Positions 43,499 to 50,169 of a DNA stretch of 64,000 nucleotides are shown in pieces; the stretch's first letter is position 1; each line of letters opens with the position of its first letter. Both the position numbers and the translations under genes were made by a program. The stretch is taken from positions 32,402 to 96,401 of the forward strand of contig NZ_JBGYBX010000071.1 in NCBI RefSeq assembly GCF_041817755.1, in the 5' to 3' direction. The notes under the pieces are model-generated. The model saw only the letters and a list, made by a program, of their open reading frames with translations, made no database searches and was not told the DNA's origin. Source of the DNA: Glaesserella sp041817755. GTDB lineage: Bacteria; Pseudomonadota; Gammaproteobacteria; Enterobacterales; Pasteurellaceae.

Positions 43499-44155
43499 CT
43501 ATTTACTTTGAACTACATAAAACGTAAATATAAACACAATGAATAAAAATAGTAATTTTAAAACTGTTCTAAAAAAACCTCCATAATGCCTAAATTTACT
43601 CCCATTTCTAACTAATAAATCCCACTCATATGAATCTTTGTCAATAAAATTGACATTTATCCCATATGAATATAATAAATCTTTGTTATATTTAAGTGTG
43701 AATGTTTCATCACTCATTAGCGATAAATAGAATACATCAATTACCCAAAGAACAAAACTAACACCAGTAAATATAAGCAATAGATATATTATCCCTTGCC
43801 ATTTTTTACCAAGATAGAATTTATGAAGACCTAAAAAACCAAATAAAAATGAAAGCCATACAGCTTTTTGTCTTTTTTTACTATTTTTAAGATAATTCTG
43901 GTATATACAATCAAAATCTGATGAGCATTCATAAGAAGTATTATCTAGAGAAGTAGACATTAATTTTTGTCTTTTGTAAATACCAGTCCCGGGGATGCCC
44001 ATATTTGCAAAAACACCTTGTTTGCCAATATTTATAGATACCCCTTTCCCCCCTAATGTAGTACTCACACCACTATTACTCAGATTTAATGTAATCCCTG
44101 GTAATACTTTTATTCTTTTACGAAAATTAAAAAGGTTATTAGATCGTTTTGCCAT
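43499..44155 (-). CDS. DUF4236-TM2 membrane protein
   Basis: A 218-residue protein that survives intact amid decayed genes. Residues 8-62 match DUF4236 (FRKRIKVLPGITLNLSNSG, STTLGGKGVSINIGKQG, GIPGTGIY), a small beta-rich domain of unknown role. Residues 97-146 form a TM2 domain: two helices with FLFGFLGLHKFYLGKKWQGI and a DVFYL end. A third membrane helix is at the C-terminus (196-215). AAGGA ribosome site. Such proteins often sit near mobile or stress-related genes; no function can be assigned. Confidence 0.75.
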   Translation of the reverse strand: MAKRSNNLFNFRKRIKVLPGITLNLSNSGVSTTLGGKGVSINIGKQGVFANMGIPGTGIYKRQKLMSTSLDNTSYECSSDFDCIYQNYLKNSKKRQKAVWLSFLFGFLGLHKFYLGKKWQGIIYLLLIFTGVSFVLWVIDVFYLSLMSDETFTLKYNKDLLYSYGINVNFIDKDSYEWDLLVRNGSKFRHYGGFFRTVLKLLFLFIVFIFTFYVVQSK

Positions 44156-44270
44156 AAGATTTCCTTTAAGATATTTTATTAATTGAAACTCTTCAGCACC
44201 TTTTAAAAACAGAGGTTAGATATATTTACTTATTCAAGCTAAACTCGTAAATACTGCCCATCTTTTACGG

Positions 44271-44740
44271 TTACATAAGTGAATTTTTGAATATCTCGCT
44301 GTGTACTGCTGATTCTCGATAATTAGCCATGGAGCTGACAAATAAACTAGCTGTTTTATCATCAGAAGTTGCTACAACTTTGTATTCTCCGGCAGGGATA
44401 TCTGTCCTAATCTTATGAGTTACCGCAGAATAAACTTTTGTACTTTCTAGTTAACTTAAGGTCTTGAACATAATACATTAGCAATGTGTTTCCCGTTTTT
44501 AGTTTGCAGAAATGAATCTGAATAATTTCCATCATCTGAAGTAATTTGCTCTAGTTCATTGCTCTAGTTCATTACTCTCGTTTCTAAAAAACAATTCAGG
44601 TTTCTTTTTTTGAAGCGCCAAAAGTATATTTATACCCATCTGCGATTTAAGATACAGGGATATCGTTGCCATTATCTGTTTTGCATTCAAAAATAGTAGT
44701 ATTTGTAAATACAGAAGAACATAAAATATTAAAGAAAACA
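44271..44740 (-). pseudogene. Decayed gene for a small secreted protein
   Basis: Read on the minus strand, coherent protein pieces appear in different frames broken by stops. They are CSSVFTNTTIFECKTDNG, IADGYKYTFGASKKET (about 44590-44720), SDDGNYSDSFLQTKNGKHIA (about 44460-44550) and THKIRTDIPAGEYKVVATS ending EIFKNSLM-stop at 44271. At least three frame changes or stops separate them. The pieces look like one exported protein rather than random sequence. Name unknown. Confidence 0.5.
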
Positions 44741-44958
44741 CACTAAAGGCGCACGTTTCATCATACCAATTCCACTAGAGTGTACATTAACTCCACCATT
44801 GCTTACAATTTCTTTTCGTTGATTGTTATTGATATTCTGAGGTTGAGCAAGATTTTGCATATTTTTTGTAGCAAAGATTGCCTTACTGGTAAATTCTATA
44901 TCAATAAAGGGTTTTGAGCCTGAATCTGGTTTGTGAGTGGTTTCGATATCCTAGCCAT
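44729..44958 (-). pseudogene. Remnant with an integrase-like N-terminus fused to unrelated coding sequence
   Basis: ATG at 44956-44958 starts MARISKPLTN, nearly the N-terminus of the integrase at 52374 (MARVTKALTN). The frame fails after 20 codons. From about 44950 a different frame is open to 44729 (DIETTHKPDSGSKPFIDIEF to GIGMMKRAPLVCFL). This suggests a deletion junction left by an older element integrated at ssrA. Confidence 0.4.
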
Positions 44959-45121
44959 AGTAGAACGCTTTATTTTAATTCTCGAAAAAGTAATAAGGCT
45001 TAAGCATTGTGTAGCAATTGCTTTCAAGGTTTTCGTAGGACGGCTTTTTATGTTGCTTTGGGTGAGCTTACTAAAAGTCTATTATTTAGGTTTACATTGG
45101 GTTACGTTGAGAGAAACAAAA

Positions 45122-45150
45122 AAGCCTTGAAAGGTTGATTTTCAAGGCTT
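45122..45150 (-). terminator. Second copy of the ssrA terminator
   Basis: AAGCCTTGAA/TTCAAGGCTT with a 9-nt loop, followed on the minus strand by six T residues. The same hairpin occurs after ssrA at 52581-52609. This copy is outside the left att core and is probably the original chromosomal (or an older element's) ssrA terminator. Confidence 0.75.
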
Positions 45151-45182
45151 CTTGTTACGTTCGTTGACGTTGGTTTATTTCG

Positions 45183-45198
45183 ATTTGGTGGGCTGGGG
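45183..45198. other. attL-like core of the ssrA-integrated element
   Basis: ATTTGGTGG-GCTGGGG matches the 3' end of ssrA (ATTTGGTGGAGCTGGGG at 52642-52658) except for one missing A. Its distance from the terminator copy on its left is similar to that at the right end. Confidence 0.65.
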
Positions 45199-45262
45199 AG
45201 AGCTGAATTGTAGTCGATGAAGCCTTGTGGTTACTGGGTTTTTCTCAATTCAAACTTTCTCT

Positions 45263-45288
45263 GTGTTACTATTTGTGTTACTAAAATC
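45263..45288. repeat. Left-end GTGTTACT repeats (candidate integrase arm sites)
   Basis: GTGTTACT at 45263-45270 and GTGTTACTAAAATC at 45275-45288, about 65-90 bp inside the left att core. The 14-bp form recurs exactly at 52523-52536 near the other end. Confidence 0.6.
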
Positions 45289-45466
45289 AAAAGTCATTTC
45301 TCATATTTTCAGAAGAGCGAATCACTGCCCCGCACAAAAGCCACTAGGGGCGGTTATAAAGTTCAGCAAAAAAGCTCTAAATACCGCCACCGGAACATTA
45401 TTAAAACGCTATTACAGTTTTTTAAGGCAAAATTAAAAAATAACAGGCTACATTTTAGTAGATAGG

Positions 45467-45835
45467 TCAAAACCTATCAGGTTTTTCTTGATCCCCTAAA
45501 TTTTTAATTTTGCGGGCGTAAAAATTGAGTTCCTTGGGCGGTTTTCGGCTTTGAGCCGTGTAGAGATTTTCCCTCCCCCCTCCCTTGTGGCGGTTCGTGA
45601 GCTGGGGGGGGTACGGCAATGCCGTATACCTAATAGCTTGTATTGTGCTTTTCAGTACTGAGCGATTTGGCGGGCTGTGCGTGGTGTTTTGTCTGCGGTT
45701 GGCGGTGTAGGTTGGCTTAAAAGGTACTCCCCACGGGGTGGGGCTTTCCACGGGGTTTCGGGTGCGTGGTTTGTTGCTGATTTTTGGAGTTCTAAGCATC
45801 ATCATCTTTTGAAATTGTCCTGCTGGGCGTAGCAA
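45467..45835 (-). CDS. Doubtful Arg/Pro-rich ORF in the element's left arm
   Basis: An open frame of 122 codons rich in Arg, Pro, Asn and Thr (for example NRRQNTTHSPPNRSVLKSTI), without a recognisable domain or ribosome site. The G-rich non-coding look of the strand makes chance openness likely. Kept as a low-confidence entry because nothing else fills this stretch. Confidence 0.2.
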   Translation of the reverse strand: MLRPAGQFQKMMMLRTPKISNKPRTRNPVESPTPWGVPFKPTYTANRRQNTTHSPPNRSVLKSTIQAIRYTALPYPPQLTNRHKGGGRENLYTAQSRKPPKELNFYARKIKNLGDQEKPDRF

Positions 45836-45909
45836 GGTTGCGGACTGTATTTGCGGGGTGAATGTTGTTGATTGGTTTGCTGGTTTTCATCATCATCTTT
45901 TAGGCTGAT

Positions 45910-45947
45910 CCGCCTCTCGGAAAAAAATCCGCCTCTCGGAAAAAAAT
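45910..45947. repeat. 19-bp tandem direct repeat
   Basis: CCGCCTCTCGGAAAAAAAT occurs twice head to tail (45910-45928, 45929-45947), followed by a degenerate third unit starting CCGTCCGTCGG. It is 54 bp before the phased palindromes. Confidence 0.8.
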
Positions 45948-46000
45948 CCGTCCGTCGGTGGAAAAGGTGGGGAATTTTTCCGCAAATTTCGATTTTTAGC

Positions 46001-46145
46001 ACGGTAAATTCTACCGGTCAGACCGGTAAAATCTACCGTATAACTGGCATTTTTTAACCGTTTTTGCCTTTTAAAATTGAGTTATACGGTAAAATCTACC
46101 GTGTAATTCGCCATTTTTTAAAAGTTATACGGTAAATTTTACCGT
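46001..46145. repeat. Four phased palindromes ACGGTA-N5-TACCGT
   Basis: Cores are at 46001-46017, 46023-46039, 46086-46102 and 46129-46145; the consensus is ACGGTAAAATCTACCGT. Copies 3 and 4 are both preceded by GTTAT. Start-to-start distances are 22, 63 and 43 bp, close to 2, 6 and 4 helical turns, so all would face the same side of DNA. Candidates are an origin iteron set or a multi-site operator for a protein of the element such as the winged-helix protein at 46491. Confidence 0.85.
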
Positions 46146-46440
46146 GCTTCTTAAGAATTATTGCCATATCCTTTATTTTTTATTGTGTCAAAAAGAGAAA
46201 AAAAGAGAGAAAAATAGCGGGCGGTCTGCGATAGGTCAAAACAGGAAAAAAACAGGCAATCGCAAGCGGTCAGTTTTGAGTAAAAATCCGCATAAGTGAG
46301 TAAGTGAAATAATGGCGTATTCATCATAACCACGCCTATATTTTCTGAAAAATTGCTGTGCGTAAAAATTCAAGTAGGCGGGCAGTTCTGTCCGTGTGAA
46401 AGCCGTTTACCTATTCCCCCGCTCCTCTACCGCCAATAAG

Positions 46441-46471
46441 AAAGGCTAGAATGTGGGATATTCTAGCCTTT
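46441..46471 (-). terminator. Terminator of the element's leftward operon
   Basis: Perfect 12-bp stem AAAGGCTAGAAT/ATTCTAGCCTTT with a 7-nt loop, 20 bp beyond the stop of the winged-helix gene. T content after the stem is modest (CTTATT). Confidence 0.7.
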
Positions 46472-46490
46472 GAGATTGTCGCTTGGCGGA

Positions 46491-46925
46491 TTAGGGCGGT
46501 TGCGATTTCCGCCAACGGTCGGAGGCTCGCAAGGTTCCCACCTGTTTCGGTTCGCCTTTTCGCTTGATTTCATTTACTGGGTAGCACGTTAAGGCGTAGA
46601 GGCTGGGGGAGCGATTATAGCCCTGTTTCGTTACTTCGATAAAATCCGCTTCTATCAACTCTTTAATAGCATTTCGGAGCGTTCTATCACTGATATTCAG
46701 CTTTTCCGCCTGTTCTTCGCTCTGCTGAAAAGCAATAGCGCCGTTATTAAAGCCGTTAAACCTGCCTAGAAATGCGATAAATACGGCTTTTGCGGAAAGG
46801 CTAAGAGCGTTAAATTCTTGGCTGGCTATCAGGTCGTGTCGTAACGGTGTAAAGCTGTTGCCGTTCAATTTGCTTTGTAAACCGCCTTTACTCGCTCGCC
46901 CTTTGCTTTTTTCATAGCTTGCCAT
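46491..46925 (-). CDS. Winged-helix protein, candidate replication or control protein
   Basis: A 144-residue basic protein. The middle (residues about 28-100) reads as a winged helix of the replication-initiator/regulator kind: LSLSAKAVFIAFLGRF, then EEQAEKLNISDRTLRNAIKE as a helix-turn-helix and ADFIEVTKQGYNRSPSLYAL as the wing. It has a GGGGT ribosome site 7 bp upstream. Last gene of the element's leftward operon, 350 bp from the phased palindromes that it might bind. No primase or helicase motif is present. A function in replication is inference. Confidence 0.6.
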   Translation of the reverse strand: MASYEKSKGRASKGGLQSKLNGNSFTPLRHDLIASQEFNALSLSAKAVFIAFLGRFNGFNNGAIAFQQSEEQAEKLNISDRTLRNAIKELIEADFIEVTKQGYNRSPSLYALTCYPVNEIKRKGEPKQVGTLRASDRWRKSQPP

Positions 46926-46934
46926 AGTTTACCC

Positions 46935-47078
46935 CTAGCTTTTAGGTAATCTCGCCACTAAGAGCGGTTTAGGGGCATTTCCTGCGGTGCTGAATTTTGC
47001 CTGTGCTTCCGCCAACGATTGAGCATAAATCAGAATGTTGATCCGCTTTGTGCCGGTGGTCTGAAATTTATATATCAT
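46935..47078 (-). CDS. 47-residue protein translationally coupled to the upstream gene
   Basis: Small gene whose ATG overlaps the TGA of the preceding gene (ATGA at 47075-47078). Sequence: MIYKFQTTGTKRINILIYAQ, then SLAEAQAKFSTAG and a C-terminal LLVARLPKS. The ending resembles that of small Icd/Ash-type phage-satellite proteins, which finish in -ARLP-. It stops 9 bp before the winged-helix gene. Coupling and tight packing make it likely to be expressed. Confidence 0.6.
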   Translation of the reverse strand: MIYKFQTTGTKRINILIYAQSLAEAQAKFSTAGNAPKPLLVARLPKS

Positions 47079-47326
47079 TTGCCACCCCCTTTCGCTTCTG
47101 TTGGCGGTGTTATTGGTTTGGTTAGCAGTTCCTCAATCTCAAAATAGACTTCTTCAAACTCGGTCATTTCTTCGCTCATTGTTGCCGTAATGAATGCCAG
47201 TGCCTCTTGATATTCGCTCGGCTCTACCTTGTTAGGGTCTAAGCGTGAAATAAGACTGCTTACAGTGTTGATCCGCCATAGTCTTTCAAGGCTGAATTTC
47301 AGGTTATTAAGGGCGATATTACGCAT
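47075..47326 (-). CDS. Small acidic protein of the integrated element
   Basis: An 83-residue protein: basic N-terminus (MRNIALNNLKFSLERLWRIN) and acidic C-terminal half (EEMTEFEEVYFEIEELL), ending in a short Gly/Lys tail. It has a GGGGG ribosome site and overlaps the preceding gene by 8 bp and the next by 4 bp. No family recognised. Confidence 0.6.
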   Translation of the reverse strand: MRNIALNNLKFSLERLWRINTVSSLISRLDPNKVEPSEYQEALAFITATMSEEMTEFEEVYFEIEELLTKPITPPTEAKGGGK

Positions 47327-47915
47327 TTTTGCCCCCTTGAAATTTTGCTTTGCTTACTTCGTGAAGTTCGCTGGCGGTTTGAATGGCGTTTTCCAGTAGG
47401 GTTTGCGCCGTCCATAGCATATTTCCGACAATTTCCGCATTTACGCTAAATTCTCCGCCAGTTGCGCCGTGATCTACACAAAGATAGTCTATAACGGCTT
47501 TTGCTTGGGAAAGGTGTCGATCTAGGTCATCGGATTTATTTAAGTAAGTGTATGGGGTTTGGGTTGTTTTTTTCATAATTTCAAAGGTTTTAGTTGGTGA
47601 TGAATAGGATATATCGCCCTGTTTGATAGGGTGCGATAAGGGTTCAACTACTGCCTTTGAACAGCCCCCCTTATTCGTGCGGTTGCCCGCCTTATTTCGG
47701 AGTGTCGCCCTTACCGCTAATTCTGAATAGATCTCGGGTGTAGTAATCCCGTGATTGTAGGAAATTATAGGTAAAAAAATACCGCTTAAATAACGCTTGC
47801 GGTATCCGTCAAAGGTTGTAGTATTTTTATCATACCGCCAACTACTCGGCTTTCTCAATGTGTTATTTTTACCAGTACTGTATTTCTTTACTGTTTTTCC
47901 GTGTGAATTTCGCAT
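47319..47915 (-). CDS. Ash-like protein of the integrated element
   Basis: Open for 198 codons. The N-terminal part is basic (SYNHGITTPEIYSELAVRAT, then NKAGNRTNKGGCSKAVVEPL), resembling the upstream part of Ash-family proteins of P4-like and Pasteurellaceae satellites. The C-terminal part from the ATG at 47576 (MKKTTQTPYTYLNKSDDLDR, 85 residues) could be an independent protein. The short form has better coding character but no good ribosome site. I list the long form. Function unknown. Confidence 0.5.
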   Translation of the reverse strand: MRNSHGKTVKKYSTGKNNTLRKPSSWRYDKNTTTFDGYRKRYLSGIFLPIISYNHGITTPEIYSELAVRATLRNKAGNRTNKGGCSKAVVEPLSHPIKQGDISYSSPTKTFEIMKKTTQTPYTYLNKSDDLDRHLSQAKAVIDYLCVDHGATGGEFSVNAEIVGNMLWTAQTLLENAIQTASELHEVSKAKFQGGKNA

Positions 47916-48005
47916 ATAATGCCCTTGCTAAATTGTTACATTTCTTTTTTGAATTTTTGATCGCCCCTTGCCGTTGTCTGCTTGGGGCTTTTGTTTTTAG
48001 GGTGT

Positions 48006-48455
48006 TTAGTCGTGAAATACCCCTCTCCAATTTTGGAGAACGTTGGCTTTTTCCACTCGTTCCACTTCTGCGATCACGCTTTCAAATTGGCGGATTAGGT
48101 AACGGCTCGCATTGATTGCTTGCTGTGCTTCTGCTCGCATTTCAGGCTTGATAACCGTCATTGCCTTTATCATCTCCACGCCCTTTCGTAAGTTCTCCGC
48201 CAACAGTTGGCATTCATTGGCAGTCTGCCGTTTGTGATGGAAGCAGTCAGGGAATTTCTGTTTACAATGCCCTACGCTCGATTTGAGCATTTCAAACTGG
48301 CGGGAAATTTGCGGATAAACTGCCAAAATCGCCCGCTTGTGCGTGTTCTGTGTTTGGGCTTGTGGTTGTTCGCCTTTTCCCGTTTTCGCCGTCTGTGTTT
48401 GATTTAGGGCGGTTTGTTGCCGTTTGGCTTTCATCTCGGTTAGTGGGTTAATCAT
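48006..48455 (-). CDS. Helical protein of unknown function in the integrated element
   Basis: A 149-residue basic protein from the ATG at 48455; an in-frame ATG at 48476 overlapping the previous gene is possible. It has a Gln/Thr/Lys-rich N-terminus (KRQQTALNQTQTAKTGKGEQ) and a helical remainder with two cysteines and histidines close together (HCKQKFPDCFHHKRQTANEC), which might bind metal. No family recognised. Confidence 0.5.
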   Translation of the reverse strand: MINPLTEMKAKRQQTALNQTQTAKTGKGEQPQAQTQNTHKRAILAVYPQISRQFEMLKSSVGHCKQKFPDCFHHKRQTANECQLLAENLRKGVEMIKAMTVIKPEMRAEAQQAINASRYLIRQFESVIAEVERVEKANVLQNWRGVFHD

Positions 48456-48462
48456 TGCGTTA

Positions 48463-48909
48463 CTACTTTCCCGCATTCATTCGCTTTTCGGTAAAGAGTA
48501 GATCAACGGCTTTGCGGTTCTCTTTGCTCATCTGTTCTCGTGTGATTTCGTTGCTATTGCGGTCGATAAATGGGTTTGTGCGCTGTGGCGGTGGTAGCTT
48601 GTTGATTTCCGCCAACAGGTCATCATTTACAAGTAACGGGGTAGCGGTCATCTGTTGCTGAAATGCCACAATCGCCAGGGCTTCTCTAAATGCCGTTGCG
48701 CCCGCCATTTCAATAGTTATTTGATCGTCTAGTTCTAAATGTAAAACGCCGTTAAAAAATGGCTTGTCGTCATCTTGGTACAGTCGTTCAATTTGGATAT
48801 AGGGAAAATCTAAAAAGCTCAACGTTGCTTTGATTGGTTCGTTCATTAAAGCGGTAATGCCTTTCGGGTCTAAGGTGTATTTAAGTGCTTTCGGCTGGGT
48901 CTGTGTCAT
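48463..48909 (-). CDS. Protein of unknown function in the integrated element
   Basis: A 148-residue protein from the ATG at 48909, chosen because GAGGA lies 8 bp upstream (inside the previous gene). An alternative ATG is at 48924. Mixed alpha/beta content (LDFPYIQIERLYQDDDKPFF, LHLELDDQITIEMAG). Overlaps no partner by more than a few bases and is part of the leftward operon. Not recognised. Confidence 0.55.
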   Translation of the reverse strand: MTQTQPKALKYTLDPKGITALMNEPIKATLSFLDFPYIQIERLYQDDDKPFFNGVLHLELDDQITIEMAGATAFREALAIVAFQQQMTATPLLVNDDLLAEINKLPPPQRTNPFIDRNSNEITREQMSKENRKAVDLLFTEKRMNAGK

Positions 48910-48913
48910 TCGT

Positions 48914-49162
48914 TTAGTCCTCATCGTTTAAAAGCACGGGTTGCCCCGTGTGTGGGTTGATTGAAGTTAAATAGACGCTGTCATAAATGCGGGTTAGCCC
49001 GCTGGGTGTGGTGGTGTTTTCAAGCTCAACCACTTTCCGCCACGCCTCAGACTTACTCGCATAACTGCCCTTTAAGAAGTGGTTGCCTAGTAAATCCCGT
49101 GCGAAAACTCGGTAAATAACGCCCATATTCGCTTGTTTGGCGGTGTTTGTGGTTTCGGTCAT
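48914..49162 (-). CDS. Small protein of unknown function in the integrated element
   Basis: An 82-residue protein (GVIYRVFARDLLGNHFLKGS, then YASKSEAWRKVVELENTTTP) that ends inside the ribosome-binding region of the following gene. It lies 13 bp after the gene at 49176. No recognised domain. Confidence 0.5.
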   Translation of the reverse strand: MTETTNTAKQANMGVIYRVFARDLLGNHFLKGSYASKSEAWRKVVELENTTTPSGLTRIYDSVYLTSINPHTGQPVLLNDED

Positions 49163-49175
49163 AAAATCCCCTCGC

Positions 49176-49514
49176 TTAATCAGTAAAACGCTGTAAAATG
49201 CTTTCTGCCTGTGCTGGGCTTATCGCAATTTCTCCCCGTAAAGCTGATTTTGCGTTAAGGTGTCGGATCACCTTTTCGGCTGTGTGGCGGTCAGGGCAAG
49301 AATAACGGTAGTATTGCCCTTGGCCGTCTGCGGTTTTCTCCCATTCCCGCTTAAACCTCACATCTAGCAGTTTCTCGGCTGTGTTTATGTAGTTTCGCCC
49401 GCTGGTAAAATTCAGGCTGAAAACGGCTTCCCGTTCGCTAAATCCCTGCGGGTTCAGAATCAAAAAACGTAAGGCTTTTTCTTCATTGGTTGGCTTTTGT
49501 TGTGCTTTCATCAT
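49176..49514 (-). CDS. Small basic protein, possible helix-turn-helix
   Basis: A 112-residue protein. Residues 10-60 (EEKALRFLILNPQGFSEREA, then NYINTAEKLLDVRFKREWEK) could form a winged-helix-like DNA-binding fold, followed by SCPDRHTAEKVIRHLNAKSA. Overlaps the upstream gene by 4 bp. Function unknown; the DNA-binding reading is inference from pattern only. Confidence 0.5.
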   Translation of the reverse strand: MMKAQQKPTNEEKALRFLILNPQGFSEREAVFSLNFTSGRNYINTAEKLLDVRFKREWEKTADGQGQYYRYSCPDRHTAEKVIRHLNAKSALRGEIAISPAQAESILQRFTD

Positions 49515-49759
49515 TTTCCCCGTTCTCTCTTGGTTGTCTGTTGATCTAGCCGTTTCTTAAATTCCTCTTTGAGAATGTTTAAATCCGCCGCCACTAATAA
49601 AACGTGGTCTTCAATGTAGGCTAGATTGTCGTCTAAGGTGGATTTCGTGCGTTCGCCGGTGGCGGTGTTTGCCCAATAAATCGGCGTGCCACTGCGTACG
49701 GTGTCGATATAAGTCAAAAGGTTGTCTAACTCTTCGGCAATACTTGAAAATGTAATCAT
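49511..49759 (-). CDS. Small helical protein of the integrated element
   Basis: An 82-residue protein (ELDNLLTYIDTVRSGTPIYW, then LLVAADLNILKEEFKKRLDQ). It follows the alpA-like gene by 10 bp, is coupled to the next gene by a 4-bp overlap, and has no recognised domain. Confidence 0.5.
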   Translation of the reverse strand: MITFSSIAEELDNLLTYIDTVRSGTPIYWANTATGERTKSTLDDNLAYIEDHVLLVAADLNILKEEFKKRLDQQTTKRERGK

Positions 49760-49769
49760 ATTGCCCCCT

Positions 49770-50006
49770 TTAGTGTTGGCGGTTGCCCGCTAGTTTCAGA
49801 ATAAAAGCGTTGATTTCGCTTTCTAAGTAGCCTACGGAATTTGCCCCTAATCTGATCTTCTTCGGAAAGTCTGGGCGGTAGCGTTTATGCTTTGGGTTCT
49901 GCCAATCGCTGAACGTGGTCTTGCCTATGCCTAGCTTTTGGCGGACTTGAAGAGGGCGGATAATGCGGACATCATCGCCTAAGTGTGTAAGTGTGCTTTC
50001 GGTCAT
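49770..50006 (-). CDS. alpA: AlpA-family regulator / excisionase-like protein
   Basis: A 78-residue MerR/Xis-type DNA-binding protein: IIRPLQVRQKLGIGKTTFSD forms the helix-turn-helix, PDFPKKIRLGANSVGYLESE is the wing characteristic of Phage_AlpA (PF05930), and EINAFI ends the fold. In P4-like satellites AlpA-type proteins switch on the element and help excision. First gene of the leftward small-protein operon, with GGGGG before its ATG, downstream of a terminator at 50119-50157. Confidence 0.8.
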   Translation of the reverse strand: MTESTLTHLGDDVRIIRPLQVRQKLGIGKTTFSDWQNPKHKRYRPDFPKKIRLGANSVGYLESEINAFILKLAGNRQH

Positions 50007-50118
50007 TGTTTCCCCCGTGTAGTGTGAATGTTGAAATGCTTAAACCGTGAAAGGGCGTAAGCGGTGCGGGGTGGATTTTATGAAGTGAGGAATATAGGGG
50101 GGCAATAGGGAGGGCTTT

Positions 50119-50157
50119 AAAAAATCTCCCCCTGTAATAAGGGGGGGTATCAGGGGG
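50119..50157 (-). terminator. Rho-independent terminator after the integrase operon
   Basis: On the minus strand CCCCCTG pairs with CAGGGGG across a 16-nt C-rich loop and is followed by AGATTTTTT. It separates the int unit from the alpA unit. The plus strand has runs of seven and five G here. Confidence 0.7.
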
Positions 50158-50169
50158 ATAGTAATCGGG

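Larger units (their letters stand above)
45199..46440. other. Non-coding left arm of the integrated element
   Basis: About 1.2 kb without a convincing gene. It holds two GTGTTACT motifs (45263, 45275), a hairpin GATAGGT-CAAA-ACCTATC with T run (45461-45486), G-rich stretches around 45575-45610, a 19-bp tandem repeat (45910) and four phased palindromes (46001-46145). The strong repeat content suggests a replication, packaging or control region. Confidence 0.55.

Noticed and set aside
44933..45130. Plus-strand 65-codon hydrophobic frame next to the left att core
   Set aside because: It lies antisense to the integrase-like remnant and has neither ribosome site nor continuation.
45802..46002. 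66-codon minus-strand frame covering the 19-bp tandem repeat
   Set aside because: Its start falls inside the first palindrome and the translation is repeat-derived (FFPRGGFFSERR); more likely non-coding arm DNA.
45910..46145. Possible CRISPR array in the element's left arm
   Set aside because: Repeats are 17-19 bp, spacing is uneven and short, and no cas gene is nearby; palindromic operators fit better.
46151..46333. Minus-strand 60-codon frame between the palindromes and the terminator
   Set aside because: Phe/Leu/Ser-rich composition, no ribosome site, and it lies downstream of the operon terminator.
47858..48115. Plus-strand 85-codon hydrophobic frame opposite the element operon
   Set aside because: It is antisense to two operon genes and has no promoter or ribosome site.
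50128..50157. G-rich plus strand suggesting a G-quadruplex
   Set aside because: Only two long G runs are close together; a conventional minus-strand terminator with a T tract explains the sequence better.
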